Positions 42,325 to 53,000 of a stretch of DNA of 64,000 nt are shown here, piece by piece. The notes beneath the pieces were generated by a model. The model was not told where the DNA came from, did not search any database, and saw only the letters and a program-made list of their open reading frames with translations. This stretch comes from Mesorhizobium loti CJ3sym (GTDB lineage Bacteria; Pseudomonadota; Alphaproteobacteria; Rhizobiales; Rhizobiaceae), in assembly GCF_000472785.1 (NCBI RefSeq), contig NZ_AXAL01000002.1, positions 124,001 through 188,000 on the forward strand, written 5' to 3'. Made by a program: the position numbers and the translations under genes. Position 1 is the stretch's first letter. Every line of letters begins with the position of its first letter.

Positions 42325-45300
42325 TTACGGGGCCTTGATCTCCATCACGCCGGTGGCGGTGCGGGCCGAGTATTGCGGCCGGTACATGTCTTCCACCGTA
42401 GCTGCCGGGTGCGCATAGGTACCAGGCGTCACGGCGCGCACGACATAGGCCATCGTCAGATTGTGGTCGTGGTCACCGTCGGCGGGGTTGAATGCCGCGA
42501 CGAAACGGTCGTCGCGGAATTCGAGATGCGCGGCATCGGTCTGTGCCAGCCAGGAGAAATTCGTCAATTGGGCGCTGGAGACTAGGCCCGGATTGTCGAT
42601 CTCGAAGCCGGCTGGCAACAGGTCGGTGACCAGCAGGCGCGAAGGCCAGCTGTTCTGCTCGGTGACTTTGAGCACGACGACATAGCGTTCGTTCTGGGTT
42701 GCCTCCGTCACATTGGCTTCGGTGCCATCGAGCTTGTAGTAGGTGCGGTCGATGGTGAAGCCGTCACCGCCAGCCGGCAAGGGCTGGATCGGCGACGCCA
42801 CGGTGGTGACGACGGCCTGCAGCGGGGTCTTGCCGGTGTTGGCGATTTCGAGCGGGCTGTCGACCAGCTCGGAGCCGTTGACCTGGTTGGAATAGCCGCC
42901 CGAATGCGGCGCGCCATTGACGGTCAGCGTGATCGAGTCATTGCCTTCCTTGAGCGCGCGGGCCGCCAGCAGCATCCAGGAATCGTCCTGGGTGCTGGTC
43001 CAGCGGACTTCGGCGCGTTCCCTGGTCACCAGCTTGATCAATTCGGGCACGATCGTCGATACCGGCTTCGATTCCGCCGCCAGTGACAGCATTGCCGCGC
43101 CGTCACGCAGCGGCGAGCCATAGTCGGAGCGGTAGTAGTCGTAGTCGGTCTGCGACTTGGCGAGCTGCAGCGCTGTCTTGAACGTTGCTTCCGAGCGCTG
43201 GGTGTCGCCATAGAGCGCAAGGCTCGCCGCCAGCTGGGCAACGGCCATCGGGCTCGAGAAGGCTTCGAGCTGGGTGTCCGCATAGTAGCGCAGATCACCG
43301 ATCGAGGCCTTCTTGTTGCGGGCCAGAACGTAGAGGGCGTAGGCGATCTCGCTGCCGCGGTCCTGGACGCTCTGGTCGTAGCCTAGCGAGTTCTGCAGAT
43401 TGCTCAGCGCCTGGTTCATGGCGAGAGCCGGCACATCGTATTTCCGCTCGCGTGCCCGGGTCAGGAACTCGCTGACATAGGCGTCGAGCCATAGATCGCC
43501 GGAGCCCGGGCCCCACAGGCCGAAGCTGCCGGACGAGGACTGATAGCTCAGCACCTTGTAGATGGCATCCTGGATGCGGCCGTGCAAGTCGGGGTCGCTT
43601 TCCATGCCGATGCCGGAAGCCATGTCATTGACATAGAGAAGCGGCATGGCGCGGCTGGTGGTCTGCTCGGCGCAACCATAGGGGTAACGGTCGAGCGTCA
43701 TCAGCAATGACGGCACGTCGAAGGCCGCGGCCTGCGAAACGCCGACACTGACCGAAGCGCCTTCCAGCAGGCTTGCCGCCAAGAGTTCCTTGTCGACGCG
43801 CAATGCGCCGCCATTGCCTTTGAGGTCGACCACAAGGCGGGTGGTGACCGGCAATTGCGCCGGGCGCACCGGCACGTATAGCGTCTGTTCGACCTTGGTG
43901 CCGTCGGCGTGCGCCAGCTTTATGGTGAGCGAGGCATTGCCCGCCGTCTTTGCGATCAACGGCACGGTCAGTGTCTGGCGCTTGCCTTGGGCGAGCGTCA
44001 GCTTCTGGGGCAGGGGCTTGTCGCCGGTCGACAGGTCGCCCGTCGTGTCGATCGAGAAAGCATAGTCGCCGGCCGGGCCGTCGGTGTCGGCCACGTCGAG
44101 CCGCATGACGGCGTTGTCGCCAGGTGCCAGGAAGCGCGGCAGGCCGGCGGTGATGACGACGGGATCGCGCACGATGACATCCGACTGGGCATGGCCGACC
44201 GCTTCCTTGGTCCAGGCGACGGCCATGACGCGCACGGTGCCGTTGAACTGCGGGATGTCGAAGTCGACCCGCGCCTTGCCGTCAGAGTCGAGCTGGACCG
44301 GGCCGGAGAAGAAGGCGACCAGCTTTTCGGTGGGCGGGCTGCCTTGCGTCTGCATGTTGGCGCCGTCACCGCCGGTCCTGAGCTTGCCGGTGGTGCCCAG
44401 CGAGCCGTCGATCAGGCGGCCATAGATGTCGCGGATCTCCATGCCCAGCATGCGCTGGCCGAAGAACCAGTTCTCCGGATCCGGTGCCTTATAGTTGGTC
44501 AGGTTGAGGATGCCGACATCGACCGCGGCAACCATGACATAGGCGTTGGTGCCCGGCTGCACGCCGGCCACGGAAACCGGGATCGACAACTGTTGGCGCG
44601 GCATCGTCTTGTCCGGCGGCGTCAGCGTGACGGCAAGCTTCTTCGAGCCCGGATCGACCGTCAGCCACTTCACGCCGATGGCGCGGGCCGGCATGCGCGT
44701 TTCCTGCGCATCGCCCGGCCGGAACAGGGTTGCCGTGACATAGGCGCCGGCACCCCAGTCGTCACCGACCGGAATGTCGACGGTGCTGCCGCCGACCGGC
44801 ACGGTTGCCGTGATGGTCTTCAGCAGCTTGTCGGAACCGATGTTGATCAGAAGTTCGCCGGCAAAATGCGGCGAGATTTTCAGCTTGGCCACTTCGCCCG
44901 CGGCATAATTGTCCTTGTCGAGGGCGATCTCCAGGCCGTCAGGTGTTTCGGTGGTGGTCGAGGCGACATACCAGCCGGCATCGAACTCATAGCTGGTGGC
45001 AGGCCCCTCGGGATCAGATGTCTCGACCTCGAGCCGATACTGGCCCCAATCGACCGGCACGGAGACGGTGGCGTCGCCATCGGCGCTGAGGTCGATCTGG
45101 CCGTTGGCGATCGACTTGGTGAGGTCGACCGCCTCGTAGTTCCAGGAGTTGTTGGAGCGGTACCACTGGTAATTGCGTTCGACCTTGACCAGCGACCACT
45201 GCGCGCCCTTCAGTGCCTCACGCTTGCCGGCTGGATCGACCGCGATCAGGCTGAACTTGGCTGTGCCGCCCTGCGGCACTTCGCCGTCGGCGAAGTCCGG

Positions 45301-47823
45301 ACGAATGCCGATCATATGGCCTTGCGGGCGGATGCCGATGTTGAGCGAGCGCTCGATGGCGCGGCCACCGGTTTCGCGCATCCGTACCGTCACCTTGCCG
45401 TTGACCAGCTTGGTGGTCGAGGGCAACTGGTCGACGGAAATCGGGAAGGTCGCCTTGCCGTCATCGCCAACCACCGGCAGGTTGGTCAGCGGTGTGACCG
45501 TGGGCTGCGCCGACTGCTCGTCGGCGAGGCCGAAGGAAAAGTTGGGGAAGCGGTCCCAGTCGCGCGCCGTCGACAGCGTCAGTTCGCCTTCCAGGGCCAG
45601 GCCCGCCGCCGGCGCGCCATAGAGGAAGCGGCCGTCAATGTTGATGTTGGCGGTTTCGCCCCGCTCGATTTCCTGCTTGTCGGCCTTCATGTCGAATTCG
45701 ATGCGATCCGGCACGAAGTCCTCGACCAGGAACATCTGGGTGGCGACCGCCGGCTGCTTGGGATCGGTGTAGATCGATACCGACCAGGTGCCGCGCATGG
45801 CATTGGGTTCGAGCGGCAGGTCGACGGCATGGCCGCCGGCCGAAGCGCCGTCGCTGACGATGCGGCGGTCCTCGACACCGTCGGGACGCGAGAAGATGAA
45901 GGTCAGCGGGAGGTTTTCGACCGCCTTGGCGGCACCATCGCGGGCAAGGGCCGCGACATGGACATCCTCGCCGGCGCGGTAGATGCCGCGCTCGGTCCAG
46001 GCATAGACGTCGAGCGCGCCGGGAGCCGCGCGCCCGGTGACGCCACGGTCGGACAGGTCGAAGCCGGCCTTGGACATGTCGAGGAAGACGAAATCATTGT
46101 CGCCCTGCTTGGCCATCAGCACGGCCGGCACCATGCCGCCGTCGCCACGTGTCAGGCCGGGGTTGAAGACGGCATGGCCGTCGGCATCCGAGGTCGCGGT
46201 GCCGAGAACCTCGTTGTTCCTGGCAACCAGCGTCAGTTCGGCGCCGGCAATCGGTTTGGCGCTGCCCAGCGAACGGGCAAAGACATTGAGCCCGTCCTGG
46301 CCGGTATAGGTCGACAGGCCGATGTCGGAGACGACGAACCACTGCGTGGCCATCTGACCGGAATCGTCACTCTTGTCGTTGACGGCCTTGGCGGTCAGCA
46401 CATAGACGCCGGGCTTGCGCTGCGGCAGGGCTTGGTCGACCGGGAAGGAGGTGGTGACCTCCTTGTTGAGGTCGTTGACGATGTCGATCTGGCCCTGCCA
46501 GACCGGCGCGCCCATCTGCTCGGTAATGTTGGAGATGTCATAGCTGTCGAGCTGGTGCAGGAACTGGTAACCCGACAGAAGCTGCGCCAGCGAACGGTCG
46601 CCGATGCGGTAGAGCTTCATCTCGGCGGCGTTCATGTTGACGGTGACGATCGGGATGCCACGGCGTGCGCCGGCCGGCAGCACGAAGCTGTCGCCGGTGA
46701 AGCGGGCGGACGGCGCGCGGTCCTGCACGTAGATCGACAGCACCACGGGAGCGGCGGTCACTTCGCCGATTGCCGCCGGCAGGCCGGCGCGGAAGGTGAC
46801 GTCGTAATGCTGGCCATGCTCCAGGCCCTCGACGCAGATCTGTTTGTCCTTGGCCTCGACGCCCTTCGGCGGCGCATTGTCGACGGTGACGAACTGCGCG
46901 TAGTCGACACCGGTCTTGACCAGTTCCTCGGAGAACTGCGCGCAGATGCGCGGCGCGCTGGTGTCGGCATCGACGCTGTGGTCGATGACACGGAAACCCT
47001 TGCGGGCCTTCAGATCGGCATAGTCGGCCTGGACGGCCGGCGACGTTACCAGCGCAAGGCTCGCCTCATAGGCCTGCAGGGCAGGGCGGTAGAGATCGCG
47101 CTTGTCGAGGCCGGCGCCGAGCAGGGCCAGCACGTCGGCGCGGGTCTTGGTGGTGCGCAGCAGCTTGTAGGCGTTGAAAGCGGCCGAAGTGCCGTTCATC
47201 GGCAAAGTCGATACTTCCGCGGTGCTGGCTACGGGTTGCACGGCCAGCGTTTCGCGCGCCAGATTGAGCCAGAGCTGGCCATCGTCGGGCATCACCGAGA
47301 CCGCGGCCTCGTATTTCTGCATGGCGGAGCGATGGTCGCCGGTCTGCACCGCCTGTTCGGCAGAGCCGATCAGGGCCGCCATGCCTTCGGTGGGCTTGTT
47401 ATAGGCCGGACCGAGCAGCGTGTTGCGGTATTGCTGGGCCTGATCGGCCATCCAGTTGGGGAAGAAGGCCAGTGCTGGCGGGGCGCCGATATCGGGATCG
47501 CCGTCAATGTTGACGATCTTGCCGGCGACGGCGCCGTTGAACGGCTTCAACTGGTTGTAGTCGGATTTGAGAAAGCACCATTTGGCCTTGGTGTTGTAGG
47601 TGAAGGCGCGGCAGGCCGGATCGCCAAGGCATGTCGTCTTGCACTGGTCGAGCGTGACATTCTGGTCGGATCTGAGATCAAAGCCGAAATAATCGGAATT
47701 GTCGGTCGTTGCGATTCGCCGGGCTTCGGCCGCTTGCGCGACGCCGTTCCAGGTTAAGACATTGGCCCAGGCGAAGAAAAGAAGGATCAGGATCGACAGA
47801 CCACGAGCCGCGCGCATTGCCAT
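42325..47823 (-). CDS. Bacterial alpha-2-macroglobulin with PAN/Apple domain
   Basis: A 1832-residue periplasmic protease trap. The start at 47823 is fixed by GGAGGG upstream. A Sec signal peptide (about 1-33) ends in AQAAEA, with no lipobox cysteine, unlike E. coli YfhM. A PAN/Apple-like cysteine module follows at about 40-95 (DQCKTTCLGDPACRAFTY), then a TPR-like helical region around 150-260, macroglobulin repeats, and the thioester YPYGCAEQ near residue 1380 in the alpha/alpha toroid. The thioester would covalently capture attacking proteases. It is paired with pbpC, which repairs the wall at the same damage sites. Confidence 0.93.
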   Translation of the reverse strand: MAMRAARGLSILILLFFAWANVLTWNGVAQAAEARRIATTDNSDYFGFDLRSDQNVTLDQCKTTCLGDPACRAFTYNTKAKWCFLKSDYNQLKPFNGAVAGKIVNIDGDPDIGAPPALAFFPNWMADQAQQYRNTLLGPAYNKPTEGMAALIGSAEQAVQTGDHRSAMQKYEAAVSVMPDDGQLWLNLARETLAVQPVASTAEVSTLPMNGTSAAFNAYKLLRTTKTRADVLALLGAGLDKRDLYRPALQAYEASLALVTSPAVQADYADLKARKGFRVIDHSVDADTSAPRICAQFSEELVKTGVDYAQFVTVDNAPPKGVEAKDKQICVEGLEHGQHYDVTFRAGLPAAIGEVTAAPVVLSIYVQDRAPSARFTGDSFVLPAGARRGIPIVTVNMNAAEMKLYRIGDRSLAQLLSGYQFLHQLDSYDISNITEQMGAPVWQGQIDIVNDLNKEVTTSFPVDQALPQRKPGVYVLTAKAVNDKSDDSGQMATQWFVVSDIGLSTYTGQDGLNVFARSLGSAKPIAGAELTLVARNNEVLGTATSDADGHAVFNPGLTRGDGGMVPAVLMAKQGDNDFVFLDMSKAGFDLSDRGVTGRAAPGALDVYAWTERGIYRAGEDVHVAALARDGAAKAVENLPLTFIFSRPDGVEDRRIVSDGASAGGHAVDLPLEPNAMRGTWSVSIYTDPKQPAVATQMFLVEDFVPDRIEFDMKADKQEIERGETANINIDGRFLYGAPAAGLALEGELTLSTARDWDRFPNFSFGLADEQSAQPTVTPLTNLPVVGDDGKATFPISVDQLPSTTKLVNGKVTVRMRETGGRAIERSLNIGIRPQGHMIGIRPDFADGEVPQGGTAKFSLIAVDPAGKREALKGAQWSLVKVERNYQWYRSNNSWNYEAVDLTKSIANGQIDLSADGDATVSVPVDWGQYRLEVETSDPEGPATSYEFDAGWYVASTTTETPDGLEIALDKDNYAAGEVAKLKISPHFAGELLINIGSDKLLKTITATVPVGGSTVDIPVGDDWGAGAYVTATLFRPGDAQETRMPARAIGVKWLTVDPGSKKLAVTLTPPDKTMPRQQLSIPVSVAGVQPGTNAYVMVAAVDVGILNLTNYKAPDPENWFFGQRMLGMEIRDIYGRLIDGSLGTTGKLRTGGDGANMQTQGSPPTEKLVAFFSGPVQLDSDGKARVDFDIPQFNGTVRVMAVAWTKEAVGHAQSDVIVRDPVVITAGLPRFLAPGDNAVMRLDVADTDGPAGDYAFSIDTTGDLSTGDKPLPQKLTLAQGKRQTLTVPLIAKTAGNASLTIKLAHADGTKVEQTLYVPVRPAQLPVTTRLVVDLKGNGGALRVDKELLAASLLEGASVSVGVSQAAAFDVPSLLMTLDRYPYGCAEQTTSRAMPLLYVNDMASGIGMESDPDLHGRIQDAIYKVLSYQSSSGSFGLWGPGSGDLWLDAYVSEFLTRARERKYDVPALAMNQALSNLQNSLGYDQSVQDRGSEIAYALYVLARNKKASIGDLRYYADTQLEAFSSPMAVAQLAASLALYGDTQRSEATFKTALQLAKSQTDYDYYRSDYGSPLRDGAAMLSLAAESKPVSTIVPELIKLVTRERAEVRWTSTQDDSWMLLAARALKEGNDSITLTVNGAPHSGGYSNQVNGSELVDSPLEIANTGKTPLQAVVTTVASPIQPLPAGGDGFTIDRTYYKLDGTEANVTEATQNERYVVVLKVTEQNSWPSRLLVTDLLPAGFEIDNPGLVSSAQLTNFSWLAQTDAAHLEFRDDRFVAAFNPADGDHDHNLTMAYVVRAVTPGTYAHPAATVEDMYRPQYSARTATGVMEIKAP

Positions 47824-48102
47824 AACACCCTCCAGACAGTGCAATCGTGCGGGCATGTTCAAGCTTCAGCCAAGCTTGTCAACGCGCGAACGAGGCAGGT
47901 TCCGCCTGCCAACGGTTTATTTCCCGGCCAAGGACCGGTATGCGAGCAGTAACCTCCACGGGATAGGGGATCACGCTTTCTTGCGGAAACGCAGAAGGTG
48001 TGAATTCCAAGCCCGTCCTATTTCAGACAATTGGATTGTGGCTCCTTTACGAGCGCTTCAGAACTTCATTCCAATTTTAGTTTTGTAACCTAGGTTGTCT
48101 TA

Positions 48103-50031
48103 ATGCCGGCGCATGAAAAGCAGATGTCAGGAAGGACCGCGCCAGGGCGCGCCCTTCCGCGCGCCCTGCTTTTGGCTGCGATCTGCTGGGCCGCGTTGGC
48201 CGCCGAATCACGGCCGGCGGCTGCCTTCTCGATCTTTGGTATCAAGCTGTGGGGCTCTTCCAGCGACCCGGACGCCGATATCGTCGACCCGCTGCGCTAT
48301 GCCGTAACCATCACGGCTCCAGACGCCGACAAGGATCTGATCAAGAAGCTCGAAAACGCTTCGGCCCTGAAAAGTGATGTGGATCGCCCCGTGTCCGGCT
48401 CGCTCGGGCTGATGGCCAAGGCGCGCAGCGACCGTGAGCAACTGGTCGCCGCCCTTTACGCCGATGCCCGCTATGAAGGCGTGGTCACCATCACCATTGA
48501 CGGCAAACCGATCGACGACTTGCCGCCGGACGCCGAATTCAAGGGTCCGCAGCCGATTCCGGTGGTGGTCACTGTCGCCGCCGGCCCCAAATTCACCCTT
48601 GGCACCATCCGGCTGGAGGGCGACGCGGCGGGGCTAATGAGCGCCGATTACGGCCTGATATCGGGTGGCGACGCCGGTTCCGGCGCCGTGCTCAAGGCTG
48701 AGGCGCTGATCGTGCGGACGCTGAAGGAGCAGGGCAGGCCGCTGGCCAAGGTGACCGACCGGCAGATCGTCGCCGACCATGCCACCTCGACGCTTGATGT
48801 GACGCTGACGGTGGCGGCAGGGCCGGTTGCCGGCTATGGCGCGACGACGGTGGAAGGCACCGAGAAGGTTGACCGCGACTTTACCGAATACATGACAGGG
48901 CTGAAACGCGGCAAGCAGTACTCGCCGCAGGAGATCAGCGATGCGCGCGACAGGCTGCTGGCGCTCGAGGTTTTCAACAGCGTGACGTTCAAGGAAGCCG
49001 AGAAACTCGATGCCGACGGCAACATTCCGATCGGCGTCCAGGTCAGCGAGCGCAAGCCGCGCTATTTCGGCCTGGGCGGTACTTTTTCCAACACCGAGGG
49101 GCTGGGCCTGGAGGGCTATTGGGGCCACCGCAATTTGTTTGGTCACGCCGAAAAGCTGCGCATCGACGGCGCCATCAGCGGTATCGGCAGCAACAATCTG
49201 TCCGAGCTGAACTACAATGCCGGCATCATGTTCGAGAAACCCGGCGTGATCGGGCCGGCGTCGAAGTTCTTTGCCAGCGTCAAGACCGTGCTGGAGCATC
49301 CGGACGCGTACGATCATTTCTCGGTCAAGGGCAGCACCGGCCTGTCCTATGAGCTCGACAAGAAGCAGACCGTCTCGGCCGAGGTGGCGCTCGACTACTC
49401 ACGCATCCATGACGCCTTCGGCAAGCACAAATACCTGATCGCCAGCATTCCGCTGCAATATGTCTACGACAACCGCGACAACCGGCTGAACCCGACCAGC
49501 GGCTTCCGGGTGCTGGCCTATGCCGAGCCGAGCTATGACATATTGAGCGGTGCGGCCTTCCTGAAGGTGAAGGGCGAGGGATCGGCGTATCAGTCGCTGG
49601 ATACGGCCTCCAAGTTCGTGCTGGCCGAGCGCGTTGCCGCCGGGTCGATCGTCGGCACCGGGCTGCAGAACGTTCCGGCCGACCGGCGCTTCTATTCCGG
49701 CGGCGGCGGCTCGGTGCGCGGCTACGCCTATCAGGGCATCGGCCCCAAGGATTTCAACGGCCAGCCGATCGGCGGCCTGTCCTTCTTCGAGACCTCGGTG
49801 GAAATGCGCATCGCCATAACCGACACGATCGGCATCGTGCCGTTCGTCGATGCCGGCACGGTGTCGACGAAGTCGGTGCCGAATTTCTCCGACGTCAAGG
49901 TCGGCGCCGGCGTCGGCCTGCGCTACGTCACACCGTTCGGGCCGCTGCGCATCGACGCCGCCATTCCGCTCAACCGCGATCCCAGCGATCCGCATTTCGG
50001 CATCTATGCCGGCATCGGACAGGCATTCTGA
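48103..50031 (+). CDS. tamA: Outer-membrane translocation assembly protein TamA
   Basis: A 642-residue Omp85-family protein. The signal sequence (about 18-42) ends in AAA before FSIFGIKLW. POTRA modules fill about residues 60-290, and the 16-strand barrel covers about 300-642. The conserved loop-6 motif GGGGSVRGY lies near 534, and the chain ends in Phe (GIGQAF), the expected beta-signal. The start at 48103 is preceded by a modest agg within the palindrome aacctaggtt (48087-48096). The 279-bp gap 47824-48102 separates it from the divergent alpha-2-macroglobulin gene and must hold both promoters; no clear operator seen. It works with TamB downstream. Confidence 0.93.
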   Translation: MPAHEKQMSGRTAPGRALPRALLLAAICWAALAAESRPAAAFSIFGIKLWGSSSDPDADIVDPLRYAVTITAPDADKDLIKKLENASALKSDVDRPVSGSLGLMAKARSDREQLVAALYADARYEGVVTITIDGKPIDDLPPDAEFKGPQPIPVVVTVAAGPKFTLGTIRLEGDAAGLMSADYGLISGGDAGSGAVLKAEALIVRTLKEQGRPLAKVTDRQIVADHATSTLDVTLTVAAGPVAGYGATTVEGTEKVDRDFTEYMTGLKRGKQYSPQEISDARDRLLALEVFNSVTFKEAEKLDADGNIPIGVQVSERKPRYFGLGGTFSNTEGLGLEGYWGHRNLFGHAEKLRIDGAISGIGSNNLSELNYNAGIMFEKPGVIGPASKFFASVKTVLEHPDAYDHFSVKGSTGLSYELDKKQTVSAEVALDYSRIHDAFGKHKYLIASIPLQYVYDNRDNRLNPTSGFRVLAYAEPSYDILSGAAFLKVKGEGSAYQSLDTASKFVLAERVAAGSIVGTGLQNVPADRRFYSGGGGSVRGYAYQGIGPKDFNGQPIGGLSFFETSVEMRIAITDTIGIVPFVDAGTVSTKSVPNFSDVKVGAGVGLRYVTPFGPLRIDAAIPLNRDPSDPHFGIYAGIGQAF

Positions 50032-50033
50032 CG

Positions 50034-53000
50034 ATGAAAACGGTCTGGCGCATCCTTCGCATTGTCCTCTACACGCTGCTGATCGTGGTCGCGGGCGCCA
50101 TCAGCGCGTTGGTTGTGCTGACCAAGACCGAGCGCGGACGCGACAATCTCGCCGGCATCATTTCGCAGATGGCCTCCAGCGACGATCGCAAGATCACCGT
50201 CAGCGGCATTGACGGCATCTGGTCGGGCGCGCTCAGCGTCGACCATGTCGTTGTAGAAGACCGCCAAGGCGCATGGCTGGTGGCGCGCAAAGTGGCGGTC
50301 GACTGGTCGCCGCTTTCGTTGCTGTCGAAAAGTTTCAGCGCCGACCGCATCGCGGCCGAGCGCATCGAACTGGCACGCCTGCCGGTGGCAGGTCAGCAAC
50401 AGCCGGCGCAGAGCGGTACGGCGACGCTGCCGGTTTCCATCGACATCAAGCTGATCGACCTGCCGGAAATCGCGCTTGGCCAGCAACTGGCCGGCAGCGG
50501 CATCGCCGAGCTTGCCGCCAAGGGAATGCTCAAGGCCGATGCCGCGCCGCTGGCGGTCGAGACAGTGCTCAACGTCACCCGCCATGACGGCAAGCAAGGC
50601 AATGTCGACGCCAAGATCCACTTTGCGCCTGATGACAACAGGCTCGATCTCGACCTCAAGGCGTCGGAACCATCAGGCGGCATCATCGCCAATCTGCTCA
50701 AGCTGCCCAATGCGCCGCCGGTCGACTTAGCCGTCTCGGGCACCGGACCGCTCGCCAATTGGAACGGCATCGCCACGTTCACGGTCGACGGCAAGATCGT
50801 CACCCAGCTGACCGGCCGCCACCAGTCTACCGACAAGGGCAATCACGTCGAGGCCAAGGGCGACGGCGAGTTCGCGCCCTTCCTGCCCGAAAATCTGAGG
50901 CCGCTGTTTGCCGGCAAGACCAGCTTCGATGTCGCGGGCACCGCGACATCGGCCGGCGGCATCAGCGTCGACCGGGCCAACATCGAAAGCGATACGATAC
51001 ATGGCACCGCGACCGGCATCGCTGACCCTGCCGGCGCCAGCGACCTGTCGGTTGAAATTGCCGCCAAGGGCGCACCCGTGCCGATCACCATGGGCAGTGC
51101 GGCACAGCCGATCACGGTGGTCATCCGGAACATCACTGCCCGCGCCTTTGGCGACGGCAGGGCGCCGATCATCGACATCGGCGCCTCGCTGGTTTCGGTG
51201 GTGGCTGGCGGCACGCAGCTGAACGATCTTTCGACGCAGATCCATTCAGACGGCTTCGACATCCAGAACCGCGCCGGGCCATTTGCCGTCAAGCTGACGG
51301 CAGGCGGCCTGAAAACCGACGTGGCGACACTGGCGCCGCTGATCACCGGCAAGGTCGATGTCGATCTCGCGGGAGCGCTCAGCAAGGACGCCATCACCAT
51401 CGACCAGGGCACGCTGCGCTCCGATGCGCTCAACGCCTCGCTGACCATGACGGTGGCGCTTGCGGATCTCTCGATGCAGCTCAAGATGAATGCGGATGCG
51501 GTATCGACCGCTTTGCCGCCGCAGATCAGCTCGGTGCTCGGCGAGCGGGTGAAGTTCTCGGCCGCTGCGACCCGCGATCCGCAGGGGTCCTTTGCCGCCA
51601 ATTCGATCTCGTTTACCTCCGGCTCGCTCAGCGCAAGCGGCACCGCCAGCGCGCAGGGGACCGACATCCAGGCCGACATCAAGGGCACGCTGGGCGATGT
51701 TTCGGTGCTGTCGCCGATGGTCGGCGTGCCGGTTGCCGGCGGCGTCGATTTCGCGCTGTCGGCGAGCGGCGCCAGGTCGGCACCGGATTTCACTGTTAGC
51801 GCCGACAGCGACAGCCTGACGGCCTCGGGCCGCACGGTGAAGGCGATCAAGCTGACGGCGAGCGGCAAGGCCGACATAGCAAGTCCCTCGGCCAACGTGT
51901 CGCTGACCGGGTCGGTCAACGACCAGCCGCTCGACCTCAAGGCGGCGCTGGTGACGAGCGAGGGCAAGCGCTCGATCAACGGCTTCCTTGTCTCGCTTGG
52001 CGACAACAAGGTTTCCGGCGACCTGGCGCTGGATGACAAGTTCATGCCGCTCGGCACGCTGACGCTTGCAGCACCCGCAATCGACCAGCTGGCGGCACTC
52101 GCCGGCCAGACGGTGACCGGCGACATCAACGGCACCATCAACTTCGCCAAGGAGGGCGACGCGCCTTCTGTTGCCATCGATGCCAAGAGCACGTCGATCG
52201 CGCGCGGCGAGGTGACGGCCAAGACGATCGCGGTCAATGCGCTGATCGCCAACTATCTCAAGGCGCCGGCCATCGCTGGCTCGATCAAGGCCGACAGCGT
52301 CACCTCGGGCGCCACCGAAATCAGCGGCATCGGCGTCGATCTGAAGCGCGACGGCGACTGGACCAATTTCACCGGCGGCGCCACCATAGCGGGCATTCCG
52401 GCGACGGCGGCCGGCCGGGTCAAGATCTCCCAGGGTACCACCAGTGTCGAGATCGCTTCGGGCGAAGCCACGGTTCGCGGCATCAAGGCGGCAATCGCCG
52501 AAGCCTCTGCCCTGACAATCGCCAATGGCACGACCAGCATCGACAAGCTGGCTTTGAATGTCGGTGGCGGCGCGGTGACACTGTCGGGCACCGCAGGCCA
52601 GACGCTCGATCTCGCGGCACAGTTTTCCGCGCTGCCGGCGGCCCTTGCCAATGATTTTGCGCCCGGCCTCGATGCCGTAGGCACGCTCGGCGGCACGGCG
52701 CAGGTGACGGGAACGCCGGCCGCTCCCGAGGTTCGGTTCAACGCACAACTCGCCGGCGTCGAAACCAGCCAGACCCGCCAGGCAGGGCTCGGACCGCTCG
52801 CTGTCGATGCGGCCGGCGCCTATACCTTGGCCGGTGGCGTCGCCCTCGACCATGCGACGCTGTCTGGCGACAAGATTTCCGGCAAGGCCGCCGGCACTAT
52901 CAATCCGAACGGCGCCAGCGATTTTGCACTGGATCTTACATCGTCGGGGCCGAGCCTGCCGCTGACCTTCGGCAGTGCTGCGAGCCCGGTGAAGATCGAG

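Noticed and set aside
43909..47757. A 1282-codon open frame on the plus strand opposite the alpha-2-macroglobulin gene
   Set aside because: Its translation is rich in Arg, Gly, His and Asp with no recognisable domain, as expected for the antisense of a GC-rich gene; the minus-strand gene has signal peptide, thioester and ribosome site.
50843..52853. Long minus-strand frames opposite tamB, low in charged residues or rich in Arg
   Set aside because: They arise from biased codon usage of the repeated tamB segments; composition is shadow-like and no start signals are seen.
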